DNA of 64,000 nucleotides from Novosphingobium sp. MW5 (GCA_025938935.1 JAPCWB010000001.1:434001-498000), one strand, 5' to 3'. Counted from the stretch's first letter, positions 19,713-29,574 are shown. Numbers and translations are program-made. Notes: generated by a model from the sequence alone, not told the origin.

Positions 19713-20405
19713 ATGACAAGCACCCGATCCGAAAAACCTGCCGCGGTCGTCCTGTTGTCCGGCGGCCTTGATTCGATGGTGTCTGCAGCGCTCGCGCTAG
19801 AATCAGGGTACCGGCTCTTTGCGCTGACCATCGATTATAACCAGAGGCACCGGGTGGAAATTGAGGCTGCGCGCAAGATCGCGCTGCGGCTAGGGACAGA
19901 GCGGCATGAAGTGCTGAAGCTCGACCTGCGCCAGTTTGGCGGCTCTGCGTTAACGGATGAGATTGATGTGCCCAAGGGCGGGCTGACGGACGAAATTCCG
20001 GTTACCTATGTCCCTGCTCGAAACCTCGTTTTCCTCTCGCTAACCTTGGCCTGGGCCGAGGCGCTGGCCGCACGCGACATATTCATTGGGGTCAATGCGC
20101 TCGACTATTCGGGCTATCCGGATTGCCGGCCTGAATTTATTGCCGGGTTCGAACAACTAGCCAATCTCGCGACCAAGGCCGGCGTCGAAGGCGAACCGTT
20201 TCGCATCCACGCGCCACTGCAATTCATGGGCAAAGCAGAGATTGCCAGTGAGGCAAACCGGCTCGGCCTGAATGCTGCCGACAGCTGGTCATGTTATGAC
20301 CCGGCACCAGATGGTCGGGCCTGCGGAAGATGCGACAGCTGCCGCCTGCGCAAGAGCGGCTTTGAGCAGGCCGGGGTAATCGACGGGACAGATTACGTCG
20401 CCTGA
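19713..20405 (+). CDS. queC: 7-cyano-7-deazaguanine (preQ0) synthase
   Basis: 230 residues. ATP-pyrophosphatase P-loop [14 protein letters not shown] at the N-terminus, [20 protein letters not shown] in the middle and the zinc-binding cysteines [21 protein letters not shown] at the C-terminus. Converts CDG to preQ0 for queuosine. No other que genes are in the window and no preQ1 riboswitch is visible upstream. ATG 19713 chosen over a TTG at 19677. Confidence 0.95.
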   Translation: MTSTRSEKPAAVVLLSGGLDSMVSAALALESGYRLFALTIDYNQRHRVEIEAARKIALRLGTERHEVLKLDLRQFGGSALTDEIDVPKGGLTDEIPVTYVPARNLVFLSLTLAWAEALAARDIFIGVNALDYSGYPDCRPEFIAGFEQLANLATKAGVEGEPFRIHAPLQFMGKAEIASEANRLGLNAADSWSCYDPAPDGRACGRCDSCRLRKSGFEQAGVIDGTDYVA

Positions 20406-20455
20406 GGCGGTTAGAAGACGAACGCCAGGTTCATCATCAAATTCTGAGAGCAAAG

Positions 20456-20482
20456 AAAAAGGGGCCGGATTTCTCCGGCCCC
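20456..20482 (-). terminator. terminator of the OmpA-like gene
   Basis: On the minus strand an 8-bp stem GGGGCCGG / CCGGCCCC with a 6-base loop is followed by five T and more T-rich sequence. It lies 26 bases past the stop and may also end queC from the other side. Confidence 0.85.
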
Positions 20483-20507
20483 CAATTCTTTAGCCATTCG
20501 GCTGAGA

Positions 20508-21638
20508 TCAGTTGCCCGAACCCGGACCGTAGTTGATCTCGACGCGACGGTTCTGGAGTTCACGAACGCCGTCGGCGGTCGGAACGCGGTTCACCGTTTC
20601 ACCGAACGCCTGGCTGGTGATCACACCACCCGGGACGCCATGGCTGGTCAGGTAAGCCGTAACCGATTCGTTACGACGCTGCGACAGACCGACGTTGTAC
20701 TTGGGCGAACCCGAGCGGTCGGCGTGTCCTGCCAGCGAGATCGCTGCGCTACCGCAGTTACCGTACGCCGTGATCGCGTTGTCGAGGATCGACGCAGCTT
20801 CAGGGGTGATGTCCGACTTATCCCAGTCGAAGAACACAATGTACGGACCCTTGTTGCACGGCGGCGGCGGCGGAGGCGGCGGCGGCGGCGGCGGGGGAGG
20901 CGGCGGCGGGGGAGGCGGCGGCGGCGGCGGCGGCGGCGGCGGAGCTTCCGCACCACCGAAGTTGTAGGTCAGCGAGCCAAGAAGGCTGTGCGACCGCCAA
21001 CGGGTGGAAAGCGCGCGACCGTCGGTATCGACCATGTCAACGTTGTTGACGTTGAAGAAGCGATACTTGAGGCCAACGTCCCAGTGATCGTTAATCGGAG
21101 CGCGAACGCCCGCGATTGCCTGCCATGCGAAGCCGGAGTCGCTGTCGTTCACGATGCCCGGGCCAGCCGAGTTGATCGAGTACTGAGCGCCGACGCGGGC
21201 AACGCCGACACCGCCGCCGATGAAGCCCTGAAGGCCATCATCTTCGCCGAAGTCCAGCATGCCGTTGAGCATGAAGCTGAGAGCGTTGCTGTCACCAGCG
21301 ACGTAATCGTAACGACCGATGCCCGACTTCAGGCTGGCAACGCTGCCAGCGGCAGGAATGCGGACCGTCGACGTCAGAACGTCGGGATCTGCTTCACGCC
21401 AGCTCGCCTCTGCTTCGAGACGGAACATGCCAAAGTCGTAACCGACGATGCCACCGAAATCGTAGCCGTACTTATGATCGACCGACATTGCCTGAGCAGT
21501 GGTGCCGATATCGTACTTCAGGTCTTCGACGATCATGGCGCCACCGTCGACTTCGACGTACCACGAATCGTCACGGGCCAGAGCCGGCGTGGCGAGGGCT
21601 GTCGAAGCCAGCGCCATCCCTATGACCAGTTTCCGCAT
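20508..21638 (-). CDS. OmpA family outer-membrane protein with long proline hinge
   Basis: 376 residues: signal peptide (to ATPALA), an N-terminal 8-strand-type barrel (about 25-215) with an OmpA-barrel pattern, an uninterrupted run of 28 prolines, then an OmpA C-terminal peptidoglycan-binding domain (YIVFFDWDKSDITPEA...LAGHADRSGSPKYNVGLSQRRNESV). It anchors the outer membrane to the wall. AGAGGGGAA ribosome site before ATG 21638. Shorter proline hinges are usual in this family. Confidence 0.92.
   Translation of the reverse strand: MRKLVIGMALASTALATPALARDDSWYVEVDGGAMIVEDLKYDIGTTAQAMSVDHKYGYDFGGIVGYDFGMFRLEAEASWREADPDVLTSTVRIPAAGSVASLKSGIGRYDYVAGDSNALSFMLNGMLDFGEDDGLQGFIGGGVGVARVGAQYSINSAGPGIVNDSDSGFAWQAIAGVRAPINDHWDVGLKYRFFNVNNVDMVDTDGRALSTRWRSHSLLGSLTYNFGGAEAPPPPPPPPPPPPPPPPPPPPPPPPPPPPCNKGPYIVFFDWDKSDITPEAASILDNAITAYGNCGSAAISLAGHADRSGSPKYNVGLSQRRNESVTAYLTSHGVPGGVITSQAFGETVNRVPTADGVRELQNRRVEINYGPGSGN
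20859..20942 (-). repeat. 28-codon proline tract (CCN repeat)
   Basis: 84 bases of almost pure CCG/CCC/CCT codons coding the hinge of the OmpA-like protein. Its repetitive nature makes it prone to slippage, so the length may vary between strains or be misassembled. Confidence 0.85.
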
Positions 21639-21828
21639 TACAAATTCCCCTCTTTTTGGAATTGATGCCACCGAGTTGCGACTGTCTACCGACTAAGGTT
21701 TTGCCGTGCAAGCGGTCAAAGACGGCACCTGTTGCAGGAATGCCGCATTTTCCATACCTTGGTCAAGAAAATGATCGCAGATGACACCACTTCTGGTTGA
21801 GGGGACAGAATCGGATCGGGGAGTCGAT

Positions 21829-22290
21829 TCAGCTTGCGGGGAGGATACCGGCTCCAATGAGCCGGGCGATCAGAGCCGAAATCGCCGCACGTGCTTCGGA
21901 ATCCACGTTGGATCCTCCCGCGGGAGCCGCCACTGCAGCCTGTGACACCCATGCCCCGGCCTGATAGCGCAAGATCCTGCCGGCGTTCCCGACCGCCACC
22001 GACATGCCTTCACGAGGGGTAAGGAATATCCAGTTTCCAGCGGCACGGCAGGCAATTTGGTCTGATCTGCCCGTCCAGTCACCCGTCGGACCCGCTCCAA
22101 CGATCCAACATTGTCCGTCCGCCGGGATGGCTGGCGGAGTACTGGCAACAGCTTCGATGCGGGCGTGAAGCAGGGCGTCAATTCGCACCAGTGCTTCGTT
22201 TACGAAGACTTCCTTCTGCGCCTGTCCCGGATAGAGTAGAGGCAGGGCCATTCGCGGGGTCTGCGCTTCGAAGGCGATGATGTCGCTCAT
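21829..22290 (-). CDS. DUF2793 protein, last gene of the GTA cluster
   Basis: 153 residues. The N-terminus MALPLLYPGQAQKEVFVNEALVRIDALL is the hallmark of DUF2793 proteins found at the end of phage and GTA tail modules. The middle is beta-rich (CWIVGAGPTGDWTGR) and the C-terminus helical. Likely a tail-tip or fibre-associated protein; a receptor role is inference. AGGAG ribosome site. Confidence 0.82.
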   Translation of the reverse strand: MSDIIAFEAQTPRMALPLLYPGQAQKEVFVNEALVRIDALLHARIEAVASTPPAIPADGQCWIVGAGPTGDWTGRSDQIACRAAGNWIFLTPREGMSVAVGNAGRILRYQAGAWVSQAAVAAPAGGSNVDSEARAAISALIARLIGAGILPAS

Positions 22291-22309
22291 GTCATTGGCT
22301 CCTGATATT

Positions 22310-24492
22310 TCAATTTGTTAGCTTGAGCGCCAGCCCGTCTGACAAGGCAAATTTGCCTTGCTGGCGGATGATAAAGGTGCCCGTTTCCAGGCTGGCCCCG
22401 ATGGCGGATTGTTCGGCCGCGGTAATCGCCAGTTCTGGGACCGCCGTAGCCCACATCGCCAGGCGCACTTCGTTGGCTTCCAGACTGATTATGTAACTTT
22501 CTGTTTCCTCATTGAGCGGAACGTCCACGCCGTCAGCCCAGGACCAGGCACCGCGTGCGCGCCGGGTCCAACTCAAGTGGAGGGTACCGCCTGAGTCGCG
22601 TTGCCAACTGGCGTGGACTGGTGACAGCGGTCGCTTGCCAATGCCGCGGCAGGCAATGTCGCTCAGCACGGGTTCTTCCTCGCCAAGGCCTATCGCAGCG
22701 ATACGGGAAGCGGGCGTGTCTCCAACCAGGTTGGGATCGAGCGAAGTTGCCTCTCCATTGAGCAGGACGAAGCCTTCGTTTGCGCTATGGTTATCAATTG
22801 CCGCCTCGGTGCCACCGCGACCCCGAAGCAAGCCGGACAACCTCCACTTGCCATCACCGAGGGCTTCCGCGTTGGTAAACTGGAGGATTTCCTCACCGAT
22901 CAACGCGCGGTTGGCCCCTGCTGCGATCTGCACCATGCTGGCGCCCAGCAGGATGGCTGATGCATCGACGAGATCGACCTCGATCGAGTTCTGCCGATCG
23001 AATATCTCCGGAGCTGCCGGTGGAAGCGCACTTGCCACTTGTCCGATAACTGCTCGCGCCCTTCCGGTGGAGCCGATCCGCAACAACTGCCCGTCGCCCT
23101 GGTCGACAAACAGCGCAGCGCCCGGCCACCCGGCGGAAGGCGAGCTTGCGGCCGCGAAAATCTGGGCACTGTCACCCGTACCGATTCCATCCCAAGGCAG
23201 TTCGAACGCCTTGAGCATCGTGACACCGGCTTCGACATCAAGCGGCGGGTTCGATCGTCCGGGATCGGCCGGGAGCGAGGGCGTACCCATATCCGAAACG
23301 CGCGAGAGCGCCATTTCGACACCCCCCTCGCGCCATTCCCAGTCCTCGATCCGCCAGATTCCAGTCTCGCCGTCCATCCTGACAAGCGATCCTGGCGCGA
23401 CCGAGGTATCCAGTTCGGCGCTGCGCCATGACAGGCTTTGTCTGGCCCAGCCTGTGCGCCTTGCTAGCCGCGCACAAACCTGACGCGCATTGGCGGCGGT
23501 CATGGCGACAGGCAGGTCTACCGTTCCTGGCTGGCCAGCCAATGGCCTGCCCGGTGCGCGTTGCAGGCCCGGCTGGTAATCGCGGTCGACATCGTAATAG
23601 CGCAGCACACCGGGGCGGCTGGCCAAGGGGGAAGGCGCTTGCGGGCGAAACCCTGACGTGCGCCGAACGCACCATCGGCAACCGATACCGCCGGGTCCGC
23701 AAGGGTAACGGGTTCACTCATCCCTTCCCGCCAGATCGTCAGCGTTGCCCCACTCACGTTGCAATCAAGCGGATAGGCAAGATCGAGTTGCGAGAGCAGG
23801 TCGGCGAGCGGCCCTTCGCTGGAAAGACCTTCGATTTCGGGAAATTCCAGGGGCGCGGAAACGTCTTCAACAATTCCGTCAAACAAGCCCTGCGCGGTGG
23901 GTGCCTGATCGTCGGCAAAGACCTCGAAGGTCAGCGCCGGAATGCGATTGCCGAAATCGCCCAGTTGCAGGTCTTCGAACACGACATAGGCCAGATCGCG
24001 ATAGGCCGGGCTCTGACCGACACCTTCCGCCGCAGACAGCAGGGGATCCGGGGCCTGATCGGCATGCCCGGCGTGGAAGCGGAATTGGCCGCCGGCTTTC
24101 ATGTCGCCGGAAGCGCCGCGCAGCAGATTGCCATCCGCCCAGATCCGGCCAATGCCCAGCAGAGGTCGGCTCGAAAGCGCTACCGCAAACGAGGCCGAGT
24201 AGCTGTAGGTGGTGTAAGACGGCTTGCCTTTGCCGCCGCCTTGCTTGTCCTTGTGCTCAACCAGGTCGGTTGACCAGATGATCGTTCCGGCCGTGCGCAT
24301 CCGGCCAAAGATTCGAGGAATTGGCGAGCCATAGCTGGACGTGGAAACCGCGAGTTCCTTGAGCCGCGGACCTTCTCGCGTCGGGGATCCGATGATCGCC
24401 GTATCGACGCCCCGGCCCACCAGCGCGCCGATGGCTCCGCCAAGGGGCCCTCCGAACAGGGTGCCAATCGCGGAAAACAGAAGAGTTGCCAT
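22310..24492 (-). pseudogene. GTA gp15-like tail-tip (megatron) protein, one frameshift
   Basis: About 727 residues after adding one base. N-terminal part (24492 to about 23632) has the RcGTA gp15 start: glycine-rich hydrophobic segment, IPRIFGRMRTAGTIIWST, and GKPSYTTYSYSASFAVAL with GIGRIWADG. The C-terminal part (to 22310) has phage-tail-like beta modules. The break is at a run of five G (23627-23631); a sixth G joins ARKRLPP to LASRPGVLRYYD. It is much shorter than RcGTA gp15 (about 1300 residues) and lacks its TIM-barrel middle. RcGTA gp15 sits at the tail tip and contacts the recipient cell. Confidence 0.82.
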
Positions 24493-24501
24493 GGGTAATG
24501 C

Positions 24502-24903
24502 TCACACCAACCGCCAGCGGCGGATTATCGGAAATTGGTCGGAAATCGCGGCAATCACCACACGGCGCAGGCCTGCATGCGCCTCGACCCAAGTCCCGGC
24601 ACGCGATCCGGCGATGACGAAGTGCATCTGAGAAACCGATGGTTTCAGCAGTAAGACGTCTCCGGGAAGGATCGGCTGGTCTGTCGCTGCAAAGCCTCGA
24701 CTTGAAGCGATTTTGTCGAGATCGGGCCATTGGCCGGTACGCAGCGCATAACCGTTCGGAAACAATGCGTGACGGCCGATGGCGCTCAGGGCGCGATCGA
24801 TCAAACCGATGCAATCGAGGCCCGTGCGAGGATCTCGCCCATGCAGGCGAAAGGCGGTTCCGACGAGGGCCTCTGCTGCGTTCGCAAGCTCCAGCCCCGT
24901 CAT
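24502..24903 (-). CDS. GTA gp14-like NlpC/P60 peptidase
   Basis: 133 residues, cysteine peptidase fold: nucleophile Cys in GLDCIGLIDRAL, catalytic His in QMHFVIAGS. In RcGTA the equivalent cleaves peptidoglycan during entry. The ATG overlaps the gp13 stop (ATGA). Confidence 0.88.
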   Translation of the reverse strand: MTGLELANAAEALVGTAFRLHGRDPRTGLDCIGLIDRALSAIGRHALFPNGYALRTGQWPDLDKIASSRGFAATDQPILPGDVLLLKPSVSQMHFVIAGSRAGTWVEAHAGLRRVVIAAISDQFPIIRRWRLV

Positions 24904-25721
24904 GTTGCGGGCGAAGGATAGCGCGCAATCAGGTCATTACCGGGCAGGAAAGGTTCGCCGCGAAAGTTTTCGGCATTGCCGAACCGGCCCCCGCAGGTTG
25001 CGATCGTCCGGTCACAGCCTTGCCGCAGGATCGCGCGTGAACCCTGCGGGATTGGCTGATCGAGGGGCGCGGCAAGAGTCAATTGATTGCCAGAGATTGC
25101 GGCAATCTCGCATGTCATGCCGGTCAGTGGGCCATCGATCCAGCGCAGGTGTCCGCTCAGGAATTCTTCCGGAGCCACTAAGTCATCGATCGTGACCCGG
25201 TTGGCATCGATGTCAGTGGCCAAAACCTGCACCTCGATGGTGAATCGTGACGGAGACAGACCGCACCCTGGTCCGCAGAATTCCGCCCGGCAGGTGGGGC
25301 TGGTCCTCGGCACTGGATCGCGCTGCAATTCGGCCTTGCGTGAGACCAGCTCGGCGGTGAATTTGCCGTCCTGTTCCTCGACCTGGCCGATGGCGCCGCG
25401 GTAGAGCACATGGCGTTCCAACGTATTCCAGTCGACTATGCCGATCGCCACACGCGCGCCGTCAAAGCGACCGGCGGCGAGATCGGCCTGCGCAATCGAA
25501 TCGTGGCTGAGCGCGCCCTCAACCTCTGCACTGTCCGGCTCAAGGTCTGCACTGCGGCGGATAGCCGAGGGCAGCATTCCGGGCATGGCGCGATGGACGA
25601 GCCCGTCGAACCAGAGGTCGGCATCATGGGTGGTAAAGCCCAGACAAATGCCATCGCGCCGGGCGACGCGCCAGAAAGTGGCGACGGTCTCGAGAGGCTC
25701 GGAGAACCAGACCCTGCTCAT
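24900..25721 (-). CDS. GTA gp13-like hub protein (DUF2163)
   Basis: 273 residues, DUF2163. The pattern CRAEFCGPGCGLS, later cysteines in CDRTIATCGGRFGNAENFRGEPFLPG, and C-terminal Pro-Gly stretch are typical. The RcGTA hub is reported to bind an iron-sulfur cluster, and the cysteines here are compatible with that. Start overlaps the gp12 stop and its own stop overlaps the gp14 start. Confidence 0.9.
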   Translation of the reverse strand: MSRVWFSEPLETVATFWRVARRDGICLGFTTHDADLWFDGLVHRAMPGMLPSAIRRSADLEPDSAEVEGALSHDSIAQADLAAGRFDGARVAIGIVDWNTLERHVLYRGAIGQVEEQDGKFTAELVSRKAELQRDPVPRTSPTCRAEFCGPGCGLSPSRFTIEVQVLATDIDANRVTIDDLVAPEEFLSGHLRWIDGPLTGMTCEIAAISGNQLTLAAPLDQPIPQGSRAILRQGCDRTIATCGGRFGNAENFRGEPFLPGNDLIARYPSPAT

Positions 25722-28048
25722 GATGCTTCCCGCACTTCGACGATGGGAACGGTCGGCGCTTCGCCGGCGGCAAAACTGGCACCGGACACCTGAAGGCTGT
25801 CCTCGGCAAAGCGGACAGGCACATCGAACAGGAAGCCTGCGCGGACTTCGGCCCCGGCGGCAGGCGCGGCGGCGAAGGTTATCACGCCGAGCGGGCCGAG
25901 TGTCCAGCCGGTGGCTTTTGCCACGCCTCCGACCTGAACGACCAGCGTGTCAGCGCGCGGCCGGGTGATGCGGCGCAGTTGCGCGTCTTCGCCCTCGCCG
26001 TAGCGTTTGATCAGGGCAAATTCGGTGGCTGCCCCGTCGCCCACGCCAATTAGCTGGTCGGCAGCCGAGGGGGTGCCGGTCATGCCGTTCGAGCTGAAGT
26101 CGGTGGGATCACGCAGGCGAAACCCCCGCGCGGCACCCCGGCGGGCGCGGAAGAAGGCGATCAGTTCGCCCAGTTCCAGTTCCGAACGGATGCCGGGGCC
26201 CACATCGAAGCGCAGCCGCGCGTTGAGCCACAGGCTGTTGCGCCGTTCGAAACCCGAAGCCGTCACCGAAACGCTGGTCGAAAATTCGGGAGTCACCATG
26301 GCATCGCGGCCCAGCGCGAGCGGGTAGGCGACATCGTCAAAGGCCTGCATGGAAGTATCCTCCTGAAGTTGAGGCAAGCGCACGAAGCCGTCGCGGCACA
26401 CCTGTGGCAGGGCCCAGACGAAGACCTCGTGCGCATCGCGGGCGATTGCCTCGTCGATGCCCATGTCGATCTGCCGCCACAATTGGCGGCTCGCCGCTGC
26501 CGGCACGAAGCCAGCCAGGTAGTCCTGCTGCTCTGGCGGATAGCCGAGCCGCTGGTCGGCCAGCGCATAGCCGGCGCGGCGGCTGGCGGACTTGCCGGCG
26601 GTGAGCCAGTCGTAGTCCTCAAGCTGTAGCCGGTCGAACGCCGGGCTGGCCCAGCCCACCGGCAGGTTAGCGCTCAGGGCCTGAGGCGTCTGCGGGTCGA
26701 GTACAGTCGGCAGGAAGGCGAGCAGCAGTACCTCGGCCGAAGCAGGAGCGGCGGCAGTCTTCACGGCGTCGCGAAGCGCAGCGGTCGAGGCTGCCAGCAG
26801 GGCGCCAGCCGCATCGAGTAACGCCAGCTGCGCAGCCGAAAGGCTCGCCGAAAGGTCAGCGATCTCGACTGGATTGCCGCCAAGTGCCGTCCGCGCCGCA
26901 TCGTCGTAGATGCAGATCCGGCGCTGGCTATCTACCCACCACCACGGCTCGCCCACCTGGAAGCGCACCGCGCAGCCCGCATCTTTCAGGAAGCCGGTGA
27001 CCGCCTGCGCCACCTTCTGCAACCAGCCCATCGCCTGCGCATTTGCCGGCGATAGCAGCGCTGAGGGCGGAACCCACCCGGTGCGCGCCGGGCTGCCGTC
27101 AAAGGCGCGCTGCTGCCACGCCGATGGGCAATGCTGCGCCAGCAATTCATAGGACAGCGAGGCGATCGGGGAGTAGCCGGCCTCGTGACAGGCGGCGAAA
27201 AAGGCGCGGTGCCAGCGCTCGGCCGGCTTGCAGAAGGCCGCTCCCGCCAAGTCGACAAGGTAATTCGAACCCTGCGCCACCAGCGGGAAGAAATGGCTCA
27301 TGCCCAGGTAGTGCAGGACCGAACCGCGATAACCGAGCCCGCGCAGATTTCGCACCAGCCGCTGCGGCGTCTGGTTGCAGCTGTCATCATAAGCCGTGGC
27401 GCAGGCAAGGCCATGTGCCGGGATCAGGACGTCGCCGATCTCCAGCATTGAACGCGCGCCGGTGCAGGCGATTTCGGTCAGCTCCGCCCAAGCCTCGGCC
27501 GGGGAAGCGAGCGGCGTGGTGCTGCCGGGAACATAGGACGGCGGGACCAGTGAGATGAACAGGCGGTCGATCGCGGCCGGATGGACCGGCTCGCCGCCGC
27601 TCTCCCATCCAGCCGCAAGCGTGCGGAACGGCAAGCTGACCTGCGCATCCTCGCCCGTGCCGGTGGCATAGTTCCACAGGCGGACGTACCAGGTGCGGGC
27701 AGCGCCGGCGGCATCCCGGCCTTCGATTGTCAGAGTTGGGCCGTTGACGCCATCAAGCGGCACCAGCCCGGACGAGCGCCAGCGGAACGACAGCGTCGCC
27801 CCGGTATAATCGCGGTCGGTGCGATAGGCCATGAGCGGATGGTCGAGCTTGTCCTCGCTATCCCAGATCAGCCCGGCAAGATCGCCCGCCGCCATGAACA
27901 CGGCATCGATGCGCAGGGCATCTGGCGCGGTGACGACGGCGCTGGCCATCATCGGGCGGGGGAAATCGATCGTCCAGAACCGCGGATCGAACCGCTGGAT
28001 CCAGTCGCTGTCCTGCCCTTCGCGGGCATCACAAAGCCAGAAAGCCAT
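25718..28048 (-). CDS. GTA gp12-like distal tail protein (DUF2460) with large N-terminal extension
   Basis: 776 residues. The C-terminal 210 or so (from about FDDVAYPLALG to the end) match DUF2460/TIGR02217, the RcGTA distal tail protein, with the signature RRGAARGFRLRDPTDF. The N-terminal part of about 560 residues is extra: a beta-sandwich-like stretch (about 1-200), then a mixed region with FIPL-like and TIM-barrel-like repeats (LIPAHGLACATAYDDSC...SYELLAQHCPSAWQQRAF...LRFQVGEPWWW-type). This resembles tail sheath or glycosidase-like modules; a named family cannot be assigned by eye. Confidence 0.82.
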   Translation of the reverse strand: MAFWLCDAREGQDSDWIQRFDPRFWTIDFPRPMMASAVVTAPDALRIDAVFMAAGDLAGLIWDSEDKLDHPLMAYRTDRDYTGATLSFRWRSSGLVPLDGVNGPTLTIEGRDAAGAARTWYVRLWNYATGTGEDAQVSLPFRTLAAGWESGGEPVHPAAIDRLFISLVPPSYVPGSTTPLASPAEAWAELTEIACTGARSMLEIGDVLIPAHGLACATAYDDSCNQTPQRLVRNLRGLGYRGSVLHYLGMSHFFPLVAQGSNYLVDLAGAAFCKPAERWHRAFFAACHEAGYSPIASLSYELLAQHCPSAWQQRAFDGSPARTGWVPPSALLSPANAQAMGWLQKVAQAVTGFLKDAGCAVRFQVGEPWWWVDSQRRICIYDDAARTALGGNPVEIADLSASLSAAQLALLDAAGALLAASTAALRDAVKTAAAPASAEVLLLAFLPTVLDPQTPQALSANLPVGWASPAFDRLQLEDYDWLTAGKSASRRAGYALADQRLGYPPEQQDYLAGFVPAAASRQLWRQIDMGIDEAIARDAHEVFVWALPQVCRDGFVRLPQLQEDTSMQAFDDVAYPLALGRDAMVTPEFSTSVSVTASGFERRNSLWLNARLRFDVGPGIRSELELGELIAFFRARRGAARGFRLRDPTDFSSNGMTGTPSAADQLIGVGDGAATEFALIKRYGEGEDAQLRRITRPRADTLVVQVGGVAKATGWTLGPLGVITFAAAPAAGAEVRAGFLFDVPVRFAEDSLQVSGASFAAGEAPTVPIVEVREAS

Positions 28049-28062
28049 GATTCTTGTGTCCC

Positions 28063-28644
28063 TCAGAAATCGCGCAGGGCGCGGCGCACGGCGCTGGCGA
28101 CCTGGCGGCTGGACCGCTGCAGAGCCTGGCTGGCGGCAGGGGCGGTCGGCGCGTTCACATTGATGGCGATGCGCACTTCGCGCGAAGCAGCGGGGGCAGA
28201 GCCATTGTCGATGCGACCAGCCTGAGTGGGCACGAACAGCTCCGGCCCGCGCTCACCAACCAGATAGCCGCGCCCCGGCGAAACCGGCCCGCCGATTGCG
28301 CGGCCAGGCAGGCCGAACAGGCCGCCCAGCAGGCTGCCAAAGTTGAACAGGCCGCCCGCCGTTCCGCCGCCACCGCCCAGTCCGCCAATCGAATTGAACA
28401 GGCTCTGTACCGCCTGGGCGGCAATGTCGTTAATGACGTTGAGCGCGATGCGGCGCAGGTCTTCGAAGCCCAGGCTGCCGCGCCGCACGGCATTGATCAG
28501 TCCGCGCTCCAGCACGTTGCCCGCTTGTTCGAAACCCGAAAGCAGGGTGCCGTCAAAGGTGCCGCGCATCTGGGCAATGTCCTGGGCAAAGCCCTGGGTG
28601 GATGCGCGCACATCGACGAGCAGCGTATCGACGGTATCAGCCAT
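28063..28644 (-). CDS. GTA gp11-like short tail tape measure protein
   Basis: 193 residues, similar to RcGTA gp11 (about 219). N-terminal helical part, a hydrophobic Gly/Ala/Phe-rich middle (GGLFNFGSLLGGLFGLPG) and the terminal motif RAIGGPVSPGRGYLVGERGPELFVP that marks lambda-type tape measures. The small size predicts a short tail of GTA type. Confidence 0.88.
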   Translation of the reverse strand: MADTVDTLLVDVRASTQGFAQDIAQMRGTFDGTLLSGFEQAGNVLERGLINAVRRGSLGFEDLRRIALNVINDIAAQAVQSLFNSIGGLGGGGGTAGGLFNFGSLLGGLFGLPGRAIGGPVSPGRGYLVGERGPELFVPTQAGRIDNGSAPAASREVRIAINVNAPTAPAASQALQRSSRQVASAVRRALRDF

Positions 28645-28831
28645 GGTCCTGCTCCATCATGCGGGAAAGTTCGTCACGCGAAACAAGGCCGCCGCCCTCG
28701 CCCGGAGGGGCTAGGATCGCGGCCAGTTCCGCCGGGGTTGCGGCCCAAAAATCGGCGGGCCGCCAGCCAAGATTGCGCGCCGCGAAGGCGCAGAGCCGCA
28801 AGGCCGATGCGCCAAATCGCGGCTCGTTCAT
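28637..28831 (-). CDS. GTA gp10.1-like tail assembly chaperone
   Basis: 64 residues with the TIGR02216 pattern: LRLCAFAARNLGWRPADFWAATPAELAAIL. Overlaps gp10 (ATGA) and the tape-measure start by 8 bases. Probably helps load the tape measure into the tail tube. Confidence 0.82.
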   Translation of the reverse strand: MNEPRFGASALRLCAFAARNLGWRPADFWAATPAELAAILAPPGEGGGLVSRDELSRMMEQDHG

Positions 28832-29142
28832 GCCTGGCCCTGAAGAATCTGGGCGAGCAGGGCACGCAGCGGCCGGGCGCAGGCGGCAAGGCCCTGGGCC
28901 GCGACCGCGTCGCCCACATGTTCACGGGTCAGGCCATCGCGGGAATCGAGGCAATGCCAGAACAGCGCCGCCATCTCGCCCAGCCGCAGCTGGCCGGCAC
29001 CGGCGCGCTCGACCAGCGCGAACAGCGGCCCAAGCTCCTCTTCGGCGGCAACCAGCGCGGAAAAGGTCGGGCGCAGCAGGTGCGGCTGGCCGGCGATGAC
29101 CAGCTCGGCCTCACCCCTCAAGGGGTTGGCGGCAGAACTCAC
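28828..29142 (-). CDS. GTA gp10-like protein (GTA_gp10 family)
   Basis: 104 residues. NPLRGEAELVIAGQPHLLRPTFSALVAAEEELG is the typical N-terminus of the GTA gp10 family; small tail-assembly factor acting with gp10.1. Start overlaps the tail-tube stop. Confidence 0.85.
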   Translation of the reverse strand: MSSAANPLRGEAELVIAGQPHLLRPTFSALVAAEEELGPLFALVERAGAGQLRLGEMAALFWHCLDSRDGLTREHVGDAVAAQGLAACARPLRALLAQILQGQA

Positions 29143-29546
29143 GCGGGCACCACTTCGCCGGAACTTTCGAGCACCAGCGAGTAATTGCGTTCGCCGTTGT
29201 AATCGCCCGAATAGTCGAGCCGCTGGACGAGGAAGCGGCCGCGCATCTTTGCGCCGTCCTCGAAGCTCAGCTCATAGTCGGCAATGGTCCCGGCCAGCAC
29301 ATGGGCGCGGATCTGGTCTTCGGCCGCAGAGCCGAGGAAAATGCCGGCGGCGTTGACCGAGACCTGGCGGATGCCCGCCCCCGAAAGCAGCTCGCGCCAG
29401 CCGCCGGAGCCCTGATTGGTGATGACGACGGTATCGCCGGTGATCGACATCTGCGTGGTGCGCAGCCCGGCGACGGTCTGGTAGACCGGCGGCGTCGCGC
29501 CGTTGGAAATCTTGAGAAGGAAGGCAGCGCCTTTTTGAGCCGACAC
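29139..29546 (-). CDS. GTA gp9-like major tail tube protein
   Basis: 135 residues, TP901-1-type major tail protein: MSAQKGAAFLLKISNG, then VAGLRTTQMSITGDTVVITNQ, SGWRELL. GTG start with AAGGAG upstream. Polymerises as hexamer rings to form the tail tube. Confidence 0.88.
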   Translation of the reverse strand: MSAQKGAAFLLKISNGATPPVYQTVAGLRTTQMSITGDTVVITNQGSGGWRELLSGAGIRQVSVNAAGIFLGSAAEDQIRAHVLAGTIADYELSFEDGAKMRGRFLVQRLDYSGDYNGERNYSLVLESSGEVVPA

Positions 29547-29574
29547 GGCGGTTCTCCTTGAGAGGGGTGAAAGG

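Noticed and set aside
20859..20942. GGC repeat as a CRISPR or satellite repeat
   Set aside because: It is in frame as proline codons of the OmpA-like gene, with no spacers.
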